DNA from: Bacteroidota bacterium
GTDB lineage: Bacteria > Bacteroidota > Bacteroidia > Chitinophagales > Saprospiraceae
Direction: 5' to 3'
Length of the DNA: 64,000 bases
NCBI GenBank assembly: GCA_020160935.1
Contig: JAIUPL010000019.1
Span: 1 to 64,000 of the forward strand
The notes below the pieces were generated by a model. That model made no database searches. It was not told where the DNA came from and saw only the letters and a program-made list of their open reading frames with translations. Below, one piece after another: positions 26,055 through 34,416 of the stretch (position 1 is its first letter; each line of letters begins with the position of its first letter). Made by a program: the position numbers and the translations under genes.

Positions 26055-26256
26055 CTCGCATACGCCGTTGCTGGGCCACAGCATCCCCTTGCCACTGCAG
26101 TTTTCCGCTCAAAGTCGAGAAATCGTAAGAGGGTTTCTGATACTTTTGGGCAGATACAGTAGATGCTTGCACAATTTTAACATAGTCGAGGTTTTGCAAA
26201 AGTTGCAACAATAACTTGTATTTACCTTCCTCAACTTGCAGGATAACTTGTTGCAT
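26044..26256 (-). CDS. Antitoxin-like protein of a decayed VapBC locus
   Basis: This 70-residue protein (QQVILQVEEGKYKLLLQLLQNLDYVKIVQAS...) is typical of the small antitoxins that pair with PIN toxins in Bacteroidota and Cyanobacteria. The C-terminal part is polar and basic. A promoter with TTG, a 19-nt spacer and TATTTTTG lies upstream. Since the partner toxin is truncated, the antitoxin may be an orphan kept only by chance, or it may act on related toxins elsewhere. Confidence 0.65.
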   Translation of the reverse strand: MQQVILQVEEGKYKLLLQLLQNLDYVKIVQASTVSAQKYQKPSYDFSTLSGKLQWQGDAVAQQRRMRDKW

Positions 26257-26272
26257 GTTTCTTATTTTAAAA

Positions 26273-26280
26273 CAAAAATA
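26273..26280 (-). promoter_or_regulatory. Bacteroidota promoter box (TATTTTTG) of the antitoxin gene
   Basis: Exact TAnnTTTG on the minus strand, 17 nt before the start codon. A TTG lies 19 nt further upstream, matching the usual Bacteroidota -33/-7 arrangement. Confidence 0.65.
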
Positions 26281-26410
26281 GGGTATTTAATTTAAGATTC
26301 AATGCGCTGTGTATTAATAAGTTTGAGGTCAATATTTTACCATAACCTGTTCATTTACGCAATTGCCCAGCCCATACCTTTCAGTCCTCGAACGCCTTTA
26401 TCAAAAACGA

Positions 26411-26418
26411 TACATTTG
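26411..26418 (+). promoter_or_regulatory. Bacteroidota -7 box (TACATTTG) of the DKNYVY gene
   Basis: Exact match only 6 nt before the ATG at 26424. Transcription would start at or just next to the start codon, so the mRNA is probably leaderless. Confidence 0.6.
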
Positions 26419-26423
26419 CTCCC

Positions 26424-27464
26424 ATGACACTCACCTACCTCTCTTGCTTCCTCGGCCTTTGCCTGCTCGTTTTTTTCTTTTCCTGCAAAAACGACCCAAA
26501 AGCCGGTAAACTGCCGGGCGGTTTTACGCGCAACCAGGACACTATTCAGTACTATTCGGAAACGCTGCAAAACGTGGATGCCAACACGTTTGAAATCATC
26601 GACGATTGCTTTTGTAAAGACGCGCGCCAGGTGTTTTACTACCGCAGTTACCGGGAAAGCAGCGATTATTTCCTCACCAAAAAACACAGCATTCAAAAAC
26701 TGGACGGGGCCGATGCCGCCACTTTTACCAGCCTGGGCTACGATTATGCCCGAGATAAAACGCAAGCCTGGTTCAAAAGCACGGCGTTTCAGGTGGAAGA
26801 TCTTCAGAGCCTGACGGTGCTGGATTATCATTTTATCAGGGACGACATTCGTGCGTATGTGAATCGCGCGCCCATTGCAGGCAGCGACGGAAAAACATTC
26901 GAACTACTGAGCGATGGATACGCCCGGGATGCGCAGCGTTATTACTACGTGCAGTCGTATTCCGATGGCGACTATGAGGTATATCCCATCGACTGCGCGT
27001 ATACCTCATTTCAGGTGCTGGATTATCAGTTTGCAAAAGACGCCCACAACGCATTTTACCTCGGCAAAAAGATCAAGGTAGCCGATGGCGCCAGTTTCCA
27101 GCAAATCGGATTCGGATATACCAAAGACGCGCAGCACGTTTTTTTTCAAGACTTGCAGGTGGCCGGCGCTGATCCGCAGACGTTCGTGCCATTCAAGGAA
27201 AATGAAAACGCAATGGGCCCCACCGCTTATGCCCGGGATAAAAACAACATTTACCTAAACGAAAAGACCTTTGCAGGGGTCGATGCGGCGACGTTTAAAA
27301 TACTGGATGAAAAATACACTTCGGATAAAAACGACGTGTATTACTTCGGGAAAAAGGTCAAAAACGCCGATCCCGGCACGTTCAAGGTATTTCCGCATTT
27401 TGTGGGCAATGCCGATGCGGAAGATAAAAACCACCAATACGGCGAAGGCAAAGTGGTCGAGTAA
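26424..27464 (+). CDS. DKNYVY-repeat lipoprotein
   Basis: This 346-residue lipoprotein has the lipobox VFFFSC (Cys about 21). It is built of about eight repeats of roughly 35-40 residues with the pattern ...F-L-Y-ARDK-VYY-G--I--AD--TF-- (for example FTSLGYDYARDKTQAWF, FQIGFGYTKDAQHVFF, FKILDEKYTSDKNDVYYFGKKV). This is the DKNYVY family, surface or periplasmic beta-repeat proteins of unknown function. The gene converges with the ankyrin gene with only 5 nt between stop codons. Confidence 0.82.
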   Translation: MTLTYLSCFLGLCLLVFFFSCKNDPKAGKLPGGFTRNQDTIQYYSETLQNVDANTFEIIDDCFCKDARQVFYYRSYRESSDYFLTKKHSIQKLDGADAATFTSLGYDYARDKTQAWFKSTAFQVEDLQSLTVLDYHFIRDDIRAYVNRAPIAGSDGKTFELLSDGYARDAQRYYYVQSYSDGDYEVYPIDCAYTSFQVLDYQFAKDAHNAFYLGKKIKVADGASFQQIGFGYTKDAQHVFFQDLQVAGADPQTFVPFKENENAMGPTAYARDKNNIYLNEKTFAGVDAATFKILDEKYTSDKNDVYYFGKKVKNADPGTFKVFPHFVGNADAEDKNHQYGEGKVVE

Positions 27465-27469
27465 ATGGC

Positions 27470-28441
27470 CTATTTGCTGCTCAGGAGTCGTTTTACGCGT
27501 TCAAAATCTTCGCGGGTGGTGTAGCCGTCACCCTGGAATTCTTGATCGGCTTTTTCGAACAGTTTGCGAAAAGAAACACCCAAGGAGGAGATAAAATTCG
27601 GATCGGCGCCGTGTTCCAGCAGCGCCGCACAAATGCCCCAGCGATTCCATTTGGCCGCGTGCAACAACGGCGAAATGATGCCATTTTCATAGTCGCGCAC
27701 GGCTGTGACATTGGGATCGGCGCCAGATTCGAGCAGGAGTCGCACGGTAGCCTCCGGGTTCTGGTGGCACTCAATAGCCTCGAACAGGATAGGCCGGTTG
27801 TCATCCGGGCGAACAGCATTGGCATTCAGGCCTTTTTCCAGCAAAAGGCGAAGCAATGGCAGGTTGCCGCTGTAAGCCGCTTCGAAATGCATCGTTTCGT
27901 ATCCGGGGCCCATGGATTCCAGTTTAGCCCCGGCATCGAACATCGTTTGCAGGCATTGCAAACTTCCTTCCGGGTTGTAACTGGAATTGGCTTGTAGCAA
28001 AAGAAAGTTGAGCAATTCGTTCTTCTGTTCCGGAGTGAATGTACTGGTTTTAAACATGTTGCGAAACTTGTCCACTTCCCCTTCTCTTGCCACGCGGGCA
28101 ATTGCATCCATGTTTTTATCTTCGAAAATGGGTTTGGCGGCTTCCTTTTTCTGGAGGGCAATTCGTTGATATTCCCGGTATTTGGGTGTGCCCCACAACA
28201 GCAGCGGAGGAATAAGAATTAGTACAAAGGCGGCGAATTTTGCCAAAGGATGCGGAATCAAATTGAGCACCAGCAGCACTACGAGCGCAATGCGGGAAAA
28301 CATTACCAGCGCTTCGCCAAGGCCTTTGGTGGCAGCATCGCCCCCGCTGACTTTACTGGGAAAGAACAAGTCGATGATGGTAAAAGTGGCGAGAAATGCA
28401 ATGACGATCCAGTTAAGTGCAGTGATAAATCGAATGATCAT
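27470..28441 (-). CDS. Ankyrin-repeat membrane protein
   Basis: The 323-residue protein has an N-terminal membrane part (residues 5-100; segments near 8-28, 48-65 and 67-85) and a C-terminal ankyrin domain. The clearest repeats are FEAAYSGNLPLLRLLLEKGLNANA (about 205-230), PILFEAIECHQNPEATVRLLLESGADPN and SPLLHAAKWNRWGICAALLEHGADPN. The repeats would mediate protein contacts on the cytoplasmic face. A perfect promoter box (28479-28486) precedes it. Confidence 0.82.
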   Translation of the reverse strand: MIIRFITALNWIVIAFLATFTIIDLFFPSKVSGGDAATKGLGEALVMFSRIALVVLLVLNLIPHPLAKFAAFVLILIPPLLLWGTPKYREYQRIALQKKEAAKPIFEDKNMDAIARVAREGEVDKFRNMFKTSTFTPEQKNELLNFLLLQANSSYNPEGSLQCLQTMFDAGAKLESMGPGYETMHFEAAYSGNLPLLRLLLEKGLNANAVRPDDNRPILFEAIECHQNPEATVRLLLESGADPNVTAVRDYENGIISPLLHAAKWNRWGICAALLEHGADPNFISSLGVSFRKLFEKADQEFQGDGYTTREDFERVKRLLSSK

Positions 28442-28478
28442 GTCGGAAAAGTTGGATATTTTTCAGTTTTTCGCATCG

Positions 28479-28486
28479 CAAACATA
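28479..28486 (-). promoter_or_regulatory. Bacteroidota -7 box (TATGTTTG) of the ankyrin gene
   Basis: Exact TAnnTTTG on the minus strand, 38 nt before the start codon. Confidence 0.55.
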
Positions 28487-28487
28487 G

Positions 28488-28736
28488 TCAAGGACGCGCA
28501 TGAAATTGCACGCAAGCCATATCGCAGCGACCCACTTCACCGCCCGGCTGGAAGCGCCATTTTTCAATGATCGATGCCAGTTTGGAGCCATCGTCGAGGA
28601 TGAAGTTTTCAGGCGCGTGTCCGTGGCGAACATTGGTCGCCACGATTTGAAAGTTGGGCATGGGAGGGCCCACGTCTGCGAAGATTTTCACAAGGCTTGC
28701 GGGGTTTTGAAAGAGGGATTTTAATAAATTGATCAT
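28488..28736 (-). CDS. Small hypothetical protein
   Basis: This 82-residue frame (INLLKSLFQNPASLVKIFADVGPPMPNFQIVATNVRHGHAPENFILDDGSKLASIIEKWRFQPGG...) reads like a real soluble protein. It lies between the GH1 gene (35 nt upstream) and the ankyrin gene on the same strand. An opposite-strand frame of 74 residues covers the same bases and looks less protein-like. No family recognised. Confidence 0.45.
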   Translation of the reverse strand: MINLLKSLFQNPASLVKIFADVGPPMPNFQIVATNVRHGHAPENFILDDGSKLASIIEKWRFQPGGEVGRCDMACVQFHARP

Positions 28737-28771
28737 ATGGTTCAGGTTTCGGAAAGCGAAACGCGATTACT

Positions 28772-30175
28772 TCACTTCAAAAACGCCTGAAACCACCTGC
28801 CCGACTTTTTCACGATGCGCTGCTGGGTGGCGAAATCGACATACACCAGCCCGAAACGCGGCTTATATCCTTCGGCCCATTCAAAATTATCCATCAGCGT
28901 CCAGCAGAAATAACCTTCTACCGGCACCCCCTCGTTTTTGGCGCGGAGCACTTGTGTCAGGTACTCCTGATAATACTGAAGTCGGCGAGTATCGTTGACG
29001 GCGCCATTTTCCACCCGATCGGGAAAAGCAGCGCCATTTTCGGTCACGATGATCCGGCGTACACCTTTGTAGGAGGCAAAATGTTTGAGTAGGTGATAAA
29101 TGCCTTCGGGATAGGCTTCCCAGCCCATTTCAGTGATATTTTCGGGTGAAATGCCGCGCTTGGCGGGTTTTATTTCCTTGCCCCAAATGATGGGTGGCCA
29201 GATGGAATGTTTTACTACCTGTCGGGTGTACGTCTGAACGCCGATGAAATCGAAATCGAATTGCAGGCGTTCCATATCGCCGGGCCGGGCAATTTTTTTC
29301 TCTATTTTTTTGAGCACCGGCAAGGCATCTACGGTGTAGCCCATGCCCAGCGCCGGCTCGATAAACATACGATTGAACACCGCTTCGAACCGGCGTCGGG
29401 TGCGCCGGTCGCTTTTTTTGTGGGGGCGATACGCTTGTTCGTCAGCGCAACTGAAGGTGGTACCCACCAGCGCGCCAGGCACATTGCGGCGGATGATACG
29501 CCCGCCTTCGGCCTGGCACAGCGCAGCATGGTGCGCCGCTTTCAAGAAGTTTTTCAGGCCTTTTTCGCCCGGCGCATGGATGCCTGCAAAATACCCGCCC
29601 GCGGTGAAAGCGGTGGGTTCGTTCAGCACCATCCAGTGTTTCACTTTGGCGCCGTAGGTTTTGGTCAGAAAATCAGCGTAATCAGCAAACCAGACAAGTA
29701 TTTCCCGATTCGTCCAGCCACCTTTATCCTGCAATGCCTGCGGCAAATCCCAGTGATATATTGTGATCCACGGCGTGATACCGCGTTGCAGGCACGCATC
29801 GATGACGCGGTGGTAAAATGCAACGCCTTCCGGATTGGGCGTGCCGGTTCCATCGGGAAAAATGCGGCTCCAGGATATGGAAAAGCGGAAATTCTTGAAA
29901 TGCATGCTATCCAGCAAAGCCAGATCATCCGCATAGCGGTGGTAAAAATCCGCCGTGACGTCGCCATTTTCACCGCGGGCGATCTTGCCTTTGGTATGTG
30001 TGAAAGTATCCCAGATGCTAGGGCCGCGTCCGCCTTCTTTTACTGCGCCTTCAATTTGATACGAAGCCGTAGCAGTGCCAAAGAGAAACCCCTCACCAAA
30101 TTGTTGCCGGGTGAATGTAGGCTGGGCTGCCAGTAGCAAAGGCCAAAGCGCCAGCAAAAAAGCCATCAATCGCAT
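28772..30175 (-). CDS. bglB: GH1 family beta-glucosidase, exported
   Basis: This 467-residue glycoside hydrolase family 1 enzyme follows a signal peptide (MRLMAFLLALWPLLLAAQ). The acid/base Glu lies in LNEP (E186) and the nucleophile in VTENG (E379). Substrate residues SYQIEG, HWDLP and the C-terminal FCWTLMDNFEWAEGY are all present, so it should be active on beta-glucosides (or related glycosides) in the periplasm. A perfect promoter box lies at 30219-30226. Exported GH1 enzymes are less common than cytoplasmic ones. Confidence 0.93.
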   Translation of the reverse strand: MRLMAFLLALWPLLLAAQPTFTRQQFGEGFLFGTATASYQIEGAVKEGGRGPSIWDTFTHTKGKIARGENGDVTADFYHRYADDLALLDSMHFKNFRFSISWSRIFPDGTGTPNPEGVAFYHRVIDACLQRGITPWITIYHWDLPQALQDKGGWTNREILVWFADYADFLTKTYGAKVKHWMVLNEPTAFTAGGYFAGIHAPGEKGLKNFLKAAHHAALCQAEGGRIIRRNVPGALVGTTFSCADEQAYRPHKKSDRRTRRRFEAVFNRMFIEPALGMGYTVDALPVLKKIEKKIARPGDMERLQFDFDFIGVQTYTRQVVKHSIWPPIIWGKEIKPAKRGISPENITEMGWEAYPEGIYHLLKHFASYKGVRRIIVTENGAAFPDRVENGAVNDTRRLQYYQEYLTQVLRAKNEGVPVEGYFCWTLMDNFEWAEGYKPRFGLVYVDFATQQRIVKKSGRWFQAFLK

Positions 30176-30218
30176 AGTAGAAAGGTTGTTGGGGCGGTAG
30201 TCCGCCGTGTTGTTACCC

Positions 30219-30226
30219 CAAAGGTA
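30219..30226 (-). promoter_or_regulatory. Bacteroidota -7 box (TACCTTTG) of the beta-glucosidase gene
   Basis: Exact TAnnTTTG on the minus strand, 44 nt before the start codon. Confidence 0.55.
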
Positions 30227-30273
30227 AACAACACAACAGAGAATTTACGATGGCCTTTTTTGGTTTGCCTGGC

Positions 30274-30699
30274 TCACTCTTTTTTGTAGTAGTTATTGGT
30301 GCCGTCCAAAGCGCCGCCCTGAAAAAGCAACTGACTGTTGCAAAAATGGACAGGCCCCAGGGTTTCGATTATGAGTGGTTCTGTAACGATTTGCCACTCG
30401 CGTTGCAGCGTCCAGTTGGCAGTTTGTTCCACTACGCCATTGCGGCTGACTACGAGCACGCCGCCGGTTTTGAACTCCAGGACAAGGCCTTTGTTGGCTT
30501 CATCGCTGTATACAGACGTCCAGCCGCTGAATGAATATTGCCATTTCCATTTGCCCAGCAACCTGTTGGATATTTGGGTGGAATCAAGTATGGTATTAAA
30601 AAAACATTCGTTGTTGATGGGTGGTATTCCTTCTTCTTTTTTGTCGCAGCCAGACAGGATAATGGTAATGGAAAGCAGTGCTCCAAATACTTTATTCAT
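30274..30699 (-). CDS. Small lipocalin-like lipoprotein
   Basis: The 141-residue protein begins with a signal peptide and lipobox ITIILSGC (Cys about 18). The mature part contains LLGKWKWQYSFSGW, LVLEFKTGGVLVVSRNG and IETLGPVHFCN, the layout of small lipocalin-like lipoproteins common in Bacteroidota. The reading frame is open up to 30819, but 30699 begins the signal peptide. A perfect promoter box lies 100 nt upstream (30799-30806). Confidence 0.7.
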   Translation of the reverse strand: MNKVFGALLSITIILSGCDKKEEGIPPINNECFFNTILDSTQISNRLLGKWKWQYSFSGWTSVYSDEANKGLVLEFKTGGVLVVSRNGVVEQTANWTLQREWQIVTEPLIIETLGPVHFCNSQLLFQGGALDGTNNYYKKE

Positions 30700-30798
30700 G
30701 ATTGATCGAATGTATGAAAGGGTGAAAGTTTTGATTGGTTCTGGTGGGCAGACAGGTGATTGGGAGTGAATGGTTGGGAGCCACTTTTGTTGTACGGC

Positions 30799-30806
30799 CA
30801 AAGTTA
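30799..30806 (-). promoter_or_regulatory. Bacteroidota -7 box (TAACTTTG) upstream of the lipocalin-like gene
   Basis: Exact TAnnTTTG on the minus strand, 100 nt before the start at 30699, immediately beside the inverted repeat 30818-30960. Confidence 0.5.
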
Positions 30807-30817
30807 CAGGATATGCC

Positions 30818-30960
30818 AAGCGCTGTTCAGGTGGTGGTATGGACTTTAGTCCGTCGGGATAGCGCCATTTATGGCGCTCTAAACAAAAATGACAAATAAA
30901 ACGCCTTAAAAGGCGCTATCCCGGCGGACTAAAGTCCATACCACCGCATGAACAGCGCTT
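30818..30960. repeat. 49-nt inverted repeat with inner palindromes
   Basis: Arms 30818-30866 and 30912-30960 are reverse complements with three mismatches in 49. Each contains GGACTTTAGTCC-type and GGGATAGCGCC words. The 45-nt loop carries another small dyad (GCGCCATTTATGGCGC). The element is the main content of the 411-nt region 30700-31110; the remainder shows no gene. Confidence 0.9.
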
Positions 30961-31110
30961 TGTCATTGTTGTATTGGCGCTCCATCCAACTGTGGGGTGC
31001 AAAATATACTGTTCCAACCTATTACAACAAGTAACACGCATATCTACAGTCGTACTTATACACTTGCAGCCGAATTGATCAGGAAGAATCTAATTTACCT
31101 CCATAAGCAT

Positions 31111-31293
31111 TCATATATTCAGGGCCTTCAACGCCTCGTACACTAAAAATGCCGGCCAGACAATGGCTTTTAGAATCCCAAGGAAACCATCCCAAAAACC
31201 TGTAGCGTGCGATAGGTAATAAACCAGGGCGCCAATAAAGCCCATTCCATAAACGGGGTTGTTGGAGGCGTGGCGTTGCATTTTATCTTTCAT
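31111..31293 (-). CDS. Conserved 60-residue membrane protein
   Basis: This small protein has a basic, polar N-terminus (KDKMQRHASNNPVYGMG) and two hydrophobic stretches, FIGALVYYLSHATGFW and ILKAIVWPAFLVYEALKAL. The SHAT-FW---L--LKAI-WPAFLVYEAL pattern recurs in small membrane proteins of several phyla as far as I remember, but no function is attached to it. An internal ATG (31281) could also be the start. Confidence 0.7.
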   Translation of the reverse strand: MKDKMQRHASNNPVYGMGFIGALVYYLSHATGFWDGFLGILKAIVWPAFLVYEALKALNI

Positions 31294-31487
31294 GGCTTTG
31301 AAAATTTGATGTACAAAATTTCCAACTTTACCCTTTTTTGAGAAAGACCAATATCACAACAGCGGATGATTTTCGGGGTATTTTAGGCATCCAGCCTACC
31401 CGCGAAAAAAAAATCACATAACACATTGATTCCTGTCATCTCCCCCTATTCCTCCTTACCTCACTTTTGCTCAAAAAGTCATTGGCC

Positions 31488-32042
31488 ATGAAATCACTGG
31501 TTTTGTATTATTCCGGAACAGGAAGCAGCCGCTATCTCGCAGAAAGAATGGCAAGGGAATTACAATGCGATATAGAAGCCATCCGACCACGATGGGATGT
31601 TCCGTTTTTGATGATGAGTGGCCTGCATTTGGGCAACAAGGAACTCCGTACCGATATCGATCACTATGACCGCATTGTGTTGTGCGGTCCGGTCTGGATG
31701 GGACAATTCATCGCGCCCTTGAAATCATTTGTAAAAAAATACAGAAACCACATCAGAGAACTGGTATTCGTAACCAGTTGCGGGAGCAGCGACGAAAAGA
31801 AAGATGAGAAATTTGGCTACGAACAGGTTTTCAAGCAGGTTCGTACATTGTTGAATGAAAAATGCAAACATTGCGTCGCCTTTCCCATCCCGCTGGTTTT
31901 GCCCGAAGACAAAAAAAACGACAGCGAACTATTGATGAAAACCCGGCTGAACGACGCAAATTTCAAAGGGGAAATATTGGAGCGATGGGAAGGTTTGATG
32001 CGGGAATTGAATCCAAATCAACATTTACAGCCTACTTTCTAG
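31488..32042 (+). CDS. Flavodoxin-family protein
   Basis: This 184-residue protein carries a flavodoxin fold with the FMN phosphate loop YYSGTGSSRYLAE (residues 6-18) and the second flavin segment CGPVWMGQFIAPLKSFV (about 73-89). It is probably an NAD(P)H-linked or electron-carrying flavodoxin; the partner is not visible. The start at 31488 (MKSLVLYYSGTG) was preferred to 31467 because a promoter-like CACTTTTGC lies at 31462-31470, overlapping the longer start. Confidence 0.8.
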   Translation: MKSLVLYYSGTGSSRYLAERMARELQCDIEAIRPRWDVPFLMMSGLHLGNKELRTDIDHYDRIVLCGPVWMGQFIAPLKSFVKKYRNHIRELVFVTSCGSSDEKKDEKFGYEQVFKQVRTLLNEKCKHCVAFPIPLVLPEDKKNDSELLMKTRLNDANFKGEILERWEGLMRELNPNQHLQPTF

Positions 32043-32075
32043 GCTGCATTTTGGAAACTGAAAGCCCCCCTCTGC

Positions 32076-32642
32076 ATGAAACATTTTCCTACCGATACTA
32101 CCAAAGCGCCCGGCAGCAAACCAGCGCCAATCCTACTCCTCCGCTTCGCTACCACCGACACCAACCTGCTTTTTCAATACCTGCAAAACCTGAGCAGCGA
32201 CACCAAAAAGCGCTTCGGGCCGCACCCGTTCGACAAACAATCGATCCGGGATTTTTTCAGGCCCGACACTTCGAATCGGGGATATATCGCCCTGGACAGC
32301 CAAAACCAAATCATTGTTGCGTATTCCATCATCAAAATTGGAGTGCTGGCGCACGATTTACCCAGGTTGCAATCGTATGGCATCCGGCCCGATGAAAAAA
32401 CGGACGCCACTTTTGCACCGTCTGTGGCCGATGCCTGGCAAGGGCAGGGCCTTGGCAAAAAGATGCTGCAATTTGTGCTCGATGACCTGCGCGACGATAC
32501 CGAGGTAAAAAGACTCATTTTGTGGGGAGGCGTACAGGCCGACAACAAGCAGGCCGTGCGGTTTTATGAAAACAATGGGTTCAAGATGCTCGGGGTGTTT
32601 GTTTACCATGGCGAGAACTATGATATGATGATGGAGATGTAA
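32076..32642 (+). CDS. GNAT N-acetyltransferase
   Basis: The 188-residue protein has one GNAT domain: acetyl-CoA pyrophosphate loop VADAWQGQGLGKKML (about 113-127) and the C-terminal VQADNKQAVRFYENNGFKMLGVF typical of the fold. The acyl acceptor is not known. It follows the flavodoxin gene by 33 nt on the same strand and could be co-transcribed with it. Confidence 0.82.
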   Translation: MKHFPTDTTKAPGSKPAPILLLRFATTDTNLLFQYLQNLSSDTKKRFGPHPFDKQSIRDFFRPDTSNRGYIALDSQNQIIVAYSIIKIGVLAHDLPRLQSYGIRPDEKTDATFAPSVADAWQGQGLGKKMLQFVLDDLRDDTEVKRLILWGGVQADNKQAVRFYENNGFKMLGVFVYHGENYDMMMEM

Positions 32643-32687
32643 TAAACCTTTATGAGTGCCCTGCGTTTTTCTTGCATCCTATCCACC

Positions 32688-33185
32688 ATGAAAGTATTAA
32701 ACATCCACCAGCGAACGATTGAGCAGCCTGCTGCTGAACTGGTAAAATTGTTTGGCACCCTGGCCTCCGAGAACGACAGGATGCTGGCTACCAACAAATG
32801 GCCGGCCATGAAACTGGATCGTGGACTGCAGGTGGGTTCAAAAGGTGGCCACGGGCCCATCAAATACTTTATTACGGACTATCAACCCGGCCAATCCGTT
32901 ACTTTTCAGTTTGATATGAAGGGGTTTAATGGATTTCACAAGTTCGAAATAATTCCGGCGGGTGCTCATCAAACACAACTTCTACACGTCATTGATATGA
33001 ATACCACCGGCTTTGCCACTTTAAAATGGGCACTGGCCATCCGCTGGCTACACGATGCGTATATCGAAGATGCATTCGACAAGGTGGAAAATCAATTTAC
33101 CGACAAGAAGAAGAGAAGCGAATGGATGTGGTGGGTAAGGGTGCTTCGCAAAATAGCACGTTCAAAAAAGCAACAAAGAAAGTAA
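32688..33185 (+). CDS. SRPBCC-type ligand-binding protein
   Basis: This 165-residue protein fits the START-like SRPBCC superfamily: an N-terminal beta strand (KVLNIHQRTIEQPAAELVKLFGTLAS), a middle beta sheet (KYFITDYQPGQSVTFQFDMKGFNGFHKFEI, LLHVIDMNTTGFATLKWALAIRW) and a long C-terminal helix (HDAYIEDAFDKVENQF). The last 20 residues are very basic (KKKRSEWMWWVRVLRKIARSKK). The ligand is unknown. The inner ATG at 32688 was chosen over 32652. Confidence 0.65.
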   Translation: MKVLNIHQRTIEQPAAELVKLFGTLASENDRMLATNKWPAMKLDRGLQVGSKGGHGPIKYFITDYQPGQSVTFQFDMKGFNGFHKFEIIPAGAHQTQLLHVIDMNTTGFATLKWALAIRWLHDAYIEDAFDKVENQFTDKKKRSEWMWWVRVLRKIARSKKQQRK

Positions 33186-33242
33186 GCGCTCTTGTAAACA
33201 CTTGGTAAGCAGCATATTGACTCAAAAACGCAAGCGAAAAAA

Positions 33243-34223
33243 ATGAAATACTTCCTCACCGGCGCCACAGGCTTTCTTGGCGGCAAACTGGCACAAATTC
33301 TCCGCGCTGAAGGCCACGAAGTAGTGGCGCTCGTGCGCACACCTTCCAAAGCCACTGCGCTGAAAAACCTGGGTGTCACTATTGCCCAGGGCGATGTAAC
33401 GGATAAAGCATCCATGCGCGCACCCATGCAGGGCTGCGATGGTGTTTTACACGTAGCCGGATGGTACAAACTCGGCAAACGCAACCATGCGGAAGGCTGG
33501 AACATCAACGTGCAAGGCACCCGCAACGTGCTCGAACTCATGGAGGAACTCGGCATCCGAAAAGGCGTGTACACCAGCACCCTTGCCATCAATTCAGATA
33601 CGCACGGCGCTGTGCCCGACGAGTCTTTTCATTTCAGCGGGCAGCACATCAGCGAGTACGATCGCACCAAGGCGGCAGCCCACGAGGTAGCCAATGAATT
33701 CATTGCCAAAGGATTACCATTGGTGGTGCTCATGCCCGGACTGATTTATGGCCCCGACGGCACCAGCCTGAGCGACGATGCGCTGCGCCTGTTCCTGAAA
33801 AAACAATTGCCCATGGTTCCCCGAAAATCGGCGTACTGCTGGGCACATGTCGACGACATTGCGCGGGCGCACCTGCTGGGCATGGAAAAAGCCGCCCCTG
33901 GCTCCACCTACATCGTAGCCGGGCCCGTGCACACACTGACAGAAGCCATGAGCATGGCCTCCGACATCACGGGCATTCGCAAACCTTTGTTCGTGCCACC
34001 GGTATTGCTGAAAATAAGTGCCGTTTTTTCTGCTTTGGTGGAAAATATCATCCGACTGCCCGAAATGTATTCTTCCGAAGCACTGCGGGTGCAGGCGGGC
34101 GTCACGTACCTCGGCGACAATGCCAAGGCACGGCGCGAACTGGGCTATCAGCCACGCCCCTTGCGGGAAGGGCTGGCAGAAACGCTGGCATATGAGCAAG
34201 CGAAAATGAAAGGCAAGATTTGA
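33243..34223 (+). CDS. NAD(P)-dependent epimerase/reductase (extended SDR, DFR-like)
   Basis: This 326-residue extended short-chain dehydrogenase has the nucleotide loop TGATGFLGGKL (residues 7-17), an active-site Tyr/Lys pair in YDRTKAAAHEVA and a catalytic Ser/Thr in YTSTLAINSD. LMPGLIYGPDGTS follows. It resembles dihydroflavonol-4-reductase/HpnA-like enzymes acting on aldehydes, ketones or sugar nucleotides; the substrate is not evident. Its stop codon (AAG ATT TGA) is written inside the first copy of the 55-bp palindromic tandem repeat that follows. Confidence 0.85.
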   Translation: MKYFLTGATGFLGGKLAQILRAEGHEVVALVRTPSKATALKNLGVTIAQGDVTDKASMRAPMQGCDGVLHVAGWYKLGKRNHAEGWNINVQGTRNVLELMEELGIRKGVYTSTLAINSDTHGAVPDESFHFSGQHISEYDRTKAAAHEVANEFIAKGLPLVVLMPGLIYGPDGTSLSDDALRLFLKKQLPMVPRKSAYCWAHVDDIARAHLLGMEKAAPGSTYIVAGPVHTLTEAMSMASDITGIRKPLFVPPVLLKISAVFSALVENIIRLPEMYSSEALRVQAGVTYLGDNAKARRELGYQPRPLREGLAETLAYEQAKMKGKI

Positions 34224-34413
34224 CAACTTTTTGAAAGTTGTCAAATCTGTTGTATACGAACCCCCATGCAAGATTTGACAACTTTTTGAAAGTTGTCAAA
34301 TCTGTTGTACACGAACCCCCATGCAAGATTTGACAACTTTTTGAAAGTTGTCAAATCTGTTGTACACGAACCCCCATGCAAGATTTGGCAACTTTTCAAA
34401 AAGTTGTCAAATC
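34215..34413. repeat. 55-bp tandem repeats with a 33-nt palindrome, between convergent genes
   Basis: Three nearly identical 55-bp units (34215-34269, 34270-34324, 34325-34379) and a variant partial fourth (34380-34413) each contain a palindrome with 15-nt arms starting AGATTTGACAACTTT around a 3-nt centre. The units are separated by TGTTGTACACGAACCCCCATGC-like text of the same unit. The same palindrome occurs singly at 59680-59710. The first unit contains the stop codon of the SDR gene. Confidence 0.92.
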
Positions 34414-34416
34414 AGC

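Noticed and set aside
25987..26214. 75-codon plus-strand frame
   Set aside because: It is antisense to the antitoxin and the PIN remnant, which both give recognisable proteins on the minus strand.
28500..28724. 74-codon plus-strand frame
   Set aside because: It lies opposite a more protein-like 82-codon minus-strand frame that continues the local gene order.
34215..34413. CRISPR-like regular repeats
   Set aside because: The 55-bp units are direct copies without variable spacers, each with its own palindrome. No cas genes are near. It is a tandem palindromic repeat, not a CRISPR array.
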